Positions 55,101 to 61,100 of a stretch of DNA of 64,000 bases are shown here, piece by piece; position 1 is the stretch's first letter, and every line of letters starts with the position of its first letter. The notes under the pieces were generated by a model. It worked only from the letters and a program-made list of their open reading frames with translations. It was not told the DNA's origin and did not search any database. The stretch comes from Glandiceps talaboti. Taxonomy: Eukaryota > Hemichordata > Enteropneusta > Spengelidae. Location: NCBI RefSeq assembly GCF_964340395.1, contig NC_135549.1:32218832-32282831 (forward strand), given 5' to 3'. The translations under genes and the position numbers were made by a program.

Positions 55101-58100
55101 GCTCTCCGAGTCCACACGTACATACACCCACTTCAGCTTTGATCGGCGGAACTCCCGGAACTATCCTACGTACATATACTGCTGCGACCATGGTGACTTC
55201 CCGCGAAACAAAACTTGACAACACTACCCACCTACCGATAATCAAATATATAATAATCACATGTACATCGTGATAAAAACATGCAATAATTCGAGTCCCC
55301 AACACGTCGATGAGCCCTACTTCTGTTCAGTCCGACTGCGAGTTTCTGAGGTTTTACATGTGTCTCAGACTCGGACTAGAGTATGGCGCCCTAGGCCCTA
55401 GACAGCCCTGGCAGAAAATAATATATGTAAACTTGCGTTCACAAGCCAAACATGTGACAATACAAGACCACAACGAAAACTGTGAAACATTTACAGGTCA
55501 CTCTCATTTTATATATGGACAACAAAATTAGGTCGGCCACAGTTCCATTTACATGCAATGACTCGGAGCGTGATTCCATATGCTTGGAGCAAATCGAATC
55601 AATATAAGTGTATTATGGGACCAACAAATATATTGTGGTACTGCATGTACTGATAAGTCTTCTTGAAGGCAGTTTCCAATGGGTATTCAGACACTGGCAA
55701 TTAGTCAGGAAGTGTGAGTAAATATCGGTAAATGTTGGTTAATAAGACATGTAGACTGTAGTTTTTGTTTACTGATGTCTATTACAACTACCAGCAATGT
55801 ATTTTTTCACAATGCTGTTGAGTTTTATTCACCAGTTGACGACGCTCGTCATAGGCTACGTGCTAACGATGTCTCTCTATGACGTCATAAAATCCTGTGG
55901 TCTAGGTGGGACCGGAAATACCCGAAAACTCTCGAAGTAAATCCGAAGGGAACTGACTGAAAAAAGGTCATTTTAAGGTGTTTGCAGACGCTTTTTTAAA
56001 GTTTTAAAACCAGAATAGTTTCACAAACATGTCGTCTAACAAAATAGCAATAGTGATTGTGAGCATTTTGAATCACCTTTAAATCGTTGGACTTTGGGGA
56101 AATTATAGTATCTCCCTAATAGCCCGATATCAATAGACCAATAGTGTTTGATGTACTATGAATATATTAACTGGATTTGCTACATCATGAACGGTCCATA
56201 GAGTTTAGAGGTTTGATAGAGTTTAGAGTTCATATGTAGTCAGCATGTCAAAGATAATCACAACGTTTTGGGGTATATCCACTGATTTAATTAAAAGTCT
56301 ACACCATTATGCCACAATGACATCTTAAGGTAGAATGTGCCTTGAGGACAATTTTCCAGTTCTTCAATTCTCTCCAAACTTTGTCATACTAAAGCTTGTC
56401 CTAATCATTTTGAAATTACAAAAAAAAAATAGAAGTTCATTATCTTGTTTTCAAGAAAATCGTAAATTTGTTATTATCCCATAGTTAACTCAGTACTATT
56501 CGGCGGCCATATTGGATTGTCAAATAGCTAAATAATGATTTTGACCTCTTTTTCAAAACCTTGTAGGTGACCCCCATCCACCCAACCACCCACCCATCCA
56601 CCCATCCATCTATCCATCCACCCACCCGCCTAATAGTGGAATACCATTGTTTGGGTACGAAACCAATTAAAACTTCGTAACCTAACATTTCCAATAACAG
56701 AAATTATTAACAATTTACCAGGGTTGGCAGAGAGGCTGAATGGTGTCATCGGGTTGGTAGAATCTACCGTTGTGTAGACACTGACAATCTGCCTCCAAAA
56801 TACACTGTCCATCATAGTCGGCTACCGTTCCAGGTGGACAGGCGCACCCTTGGACACAACGTTCATCACAATCGACACCCTCCGCAAGGGCTGCACATGA
56901 AGTACGACATGACGCCCCACATTCTTGGTATGTTTTATCCCCGGTACACGTCTTATCTGAAGATTGGAATATAAAAGAAAATAGTACTGGTTTGTTACCA
57001 TGGCGTTGTTTAATCAAAATATAACGATGAACTTAGACATAGAGACACAGGTAATTTAATCTATTGAAAGCAGGACATCTTGACACCATAGATTCTCAAC
57101 AACAACAAAAAAAACCCCTAAAATATAACGATAAAGTTTGAGTTGAAAGTCCAGCACTTTGTGGCTACATGGCTGTTTGATTGATCACGCGATCACTGAG
57201 TCTAGATCACGGAATTTTTAGCTCTGAGGTAGAGACTTCATTCTAGGTCATCAGAGGATATCTTCTCCCTACCCTTACTCCTTCACCATATCTTCATCTG
57301 TCCATGTTGTACTTTGATCACTTGAAACATACATTGTATAGTGCATTCCACACGAAATATATCGTTTAAAACCACCATGCATCTTGTACTGTGACAAAAT
57401 CACCATGTATCATGTACTGTGACAAAACCACCATGTATCATGTACTGTGACAAAACCACCATGTATCAAGTACTGTGACAAAACCACCATGTATCATGTA
57501 CTGTGACAAAACCACCATGTATCATGTACTGTGCCAAAACCACCATGCATCATGTACTGTGACAAAACCACCATGTATCATGTACTGTGCCAAAACCACC
57601 ATGCATCATGTACTGTGACAAAACCACCATGTATCATGTACTGTGACAAAACTACCATGCATCATGTACTGTGACAAAACCACCATGTATCAAGTACTGT
57701 GACAAAATCACCATGTATCATGTATTGTGAAAAAATCACCATGTATCATGTACTGTGACAAAACCACCATGTATCATGTACTGTGCCAAAACCACCATGT
57801 ATCGTGTACTGTGACCAAACCACCATTATGCATCAAGTACTGTGCCAAAACCACCATGTATCAAGTACTGCGAAAAAAAATATCATGTATCGTGTATTGT
57901 GGCAAAACCACCAAGCATCATGTACTGTGACAAAACTATCATGCATCGTGTATTGTGACAAAACCACCATGTATCACTGTACTGTGACAAAACTACCATG
58001 GATCGTGTACAGGGACAAAACCACCATGTATCAAGTACTGTGACAGTTACTGTGACAAAACCACCATGTATCATGTACTGTGACAGTTACTGTGACAAAA

Positions 58101-61100
58101 CCACCATGTATCATGTACTGTGACAAAACTATCATGTATCATGTACTGTGACAAAACTATCATGTATCATGTACTGTGACAAAACTATCATGCATCATGT
58201 ACTGTGACAAAACTATCATGCATCATGTACTGTGACAAAACCACCATGTATCATGTTCTGCATTATAAAATATCAAGATCTACTTACCACAACTAGTCAC
58301 TGAATTCCTCCATGAGATAACGTTACCTCTGTTAGCGCATTCCATGGTATAACCAGAGACTATTTCACAAAACCTGTCCTCCATGTTATGCTCAAAGTCG
58401 TTACATAAATCGTACATACATATCTTATGATAATCGTCTACATTAACAGTTGAATGACAATCTGAAATATAGAGGGCAGTGCACTTTTACTTTCAAAATT
58501 GGTAAAACAATAGTAACATTTAAGAGATGTAATTAAAGAGTTAAACATCTGAAATGTACAGCTCTTCTGCCTTCGAAAACAGAGGTCCCAATATAACATG
58601 CACTGTGCTCTTAATTGTTTCAGATATATGGTCATACAATCTTATTAGAAAAGTTAGCCTTAGAATTTTAATGCTGACCTTATTATAAATAGAATTTTAA
58701 AAGTTGTTTAGCAAACTTTAATTTTTCATTTGAGGATAAATCGAAGTTCAATGTTTGAAGTCTTAAAATAAAGTAAATTTATCTCTAACAATGTATGGGT
58801 ACACATTTGAATGATGTCTCGACGTATAAAACTTCAAAAATTATTGAAGAATTTGCTAGTCGATCTTGAAGATCAAGGTTTAGTACAAGCTCTATTGAAA
58901 ATATTGGATGTAGACACTTGAATGGAGTCTCTGGGTATTGCACATTTTGGGTTATGGTAGAGAGACAAATTTGGATAGTTGACATTTTGACCTTGGAAAT
59001 GTATTCAAGTTCAAGAATCATGGTCTCAATAGAAAACGTATTATTGATAATGTGATAATAGACACTTGAATGGTGTCTTCATGTATCATACCTTTGGAGA
59101 TATGAGACAAAATTTATATTTTTAAGACAAATATTGCCGCCTGAAATTGGGATAAAAGTTAAAAACGTTCAAAGTCCCACAAGTTCAAAGTTCATAGATA
59201 AAAGTAGCACGAAGTGAAACAAATCAAAACTAGGCATACACCTTCTTAAACAGATGAGTCTTCAGTTTATGTCAATAGAGTTACAAAGTCTAAGTTCCGT
59301 TGGCAAACAATTCCAGAATTTAGGAGCAGCATGTCAAAAGGCACGTTGACCGTAAGAGTTGGTGTTATTTGATGTAGGTGTAAGTAGATATTGATCCAGA
59401 GATCTGAGAGTGCAGGTAGGACAATAGCGAGTTAAAAGGTCACAAATGTAAGTTGGAGCAAGTCCATTTAAGGCACGAATTGATTGTGCTGTTTGAAAAT
59501 TTTCACTTTTGGCCAGTTAGTTAGAAGGGGGAGAGTGGAGTCTGAATCTTATCTAAAAGAATTTAGTTTTTTAGCCTATATTGAACCATTGATGGAGAAT
59601 CGTGCATAACCCTGTTTGTGTCAACAATATCTTCATAAAGGACAAACAGAAGAAGCATGGACATGATGGAAATCGGTATGATTGTTCGAGTATGATATTA
59701 ATTATATATTATAATATATATAATATTATTTGATGATTTGTTATACTGATGCAGATGCATACCTGATAAAGGACCCTCTCGCAATGTCTGACAAAGAGCT
59801 GTTGTTTGTGCCCTACGTTGACTGTACGTATCACATGGATTGGTGGGAGTTATTGGAGGTGCAGCGGTGCAACTGCCGATAAACTTCCACTTTTCACAAA
59901 AGGCACTAGGTTGCCTTTCGATATCGCCCTCTAGAGTCCAAAAGTCATCCTGAAAAAATAAACAATACACCGAATAAACCATCAACCAAGTCGTCTGATA
60001 AAACAACAAAGCACTGGTTAAATGGCTGGTTATTGGCTGATAAAAAAAATAAATCATTGGTTAAATGGCTGGTTATTGGCTGATAGAACAACAAAGCAAT
60101 GGTTAAATGGCTGGTTATTGGCTGATAAAACAACAAAGCACTGGTTAAATGGCTGGTTATTGGCTGATAAAACAACAAAGCACTGGTTAAATGACTGGTT
60201 ATTGGCTGATAAAACAACAAAGCACTGGTTAAATGGCTGGTTATTGGTTGATAAAAAACAAAGCACTGGTTAAATGGCTGGTTATTGGCTGATAAAAAAA
60301 CAAAGCACTGGTTAAATGGCTGGTTATTGGCTGATAAAAAAACAACGCATAGATAGATTAGGATGTGGCTGTAATTGTACTCAGTATTTAACAAAGACTT
60401 ATATACATCTTAGTAATATATCACCTACCTCCTGATTGTGGTTAAATGTACCACATAATCCACACGTTTTATCAAATAGTGATGGAGGTACCTCTATGTA
60501 AACCTGTGACCCTCCGTTCCAAAATACTGTGACACCACTTTCCACAAGGGTAACCTAACAAAGACAAAACAGATTATAATATATTAAAAGCTAAATAATT
60601 GACAACACTGACAGGTGTGCCGCATATCATCCAGCTGTGATCACACACAAATATGTATATAATGTACAAAATCCAATTCAGACGATTATACGTTTACTCC
60701 CACATATTGTGAAATAGGCTGACAGGATATTAAGGCTAATAATTAACCTACTAGGATAACAGAAATATGTCAATTATCATCCTATAGGAATAGCATCGTT
60801 TCCCATTTTTTAGCATACATAGATATAATATATATATTACGGTGTTTTGAAAATAAAATAGATGAGTATATATTGTTTTGCAATTATGCACGTATGACTG
60901 GAATAGTATTGTAACCATTTCCATACTAGAGTTATTAAAGTTGTATGTTAAAAATGTGTTTACCTTTTGAAATTGGTCAGTGATTTGTTCGATGAATATG
61001 CCATTGACAGAATGTGGTAATTCCGATTGATCCAATTCATTGCCTTGTATATCAACAATAACTTGGTCCTTTTTTAGCCTAATATGTGCTGTCTCAGTTG

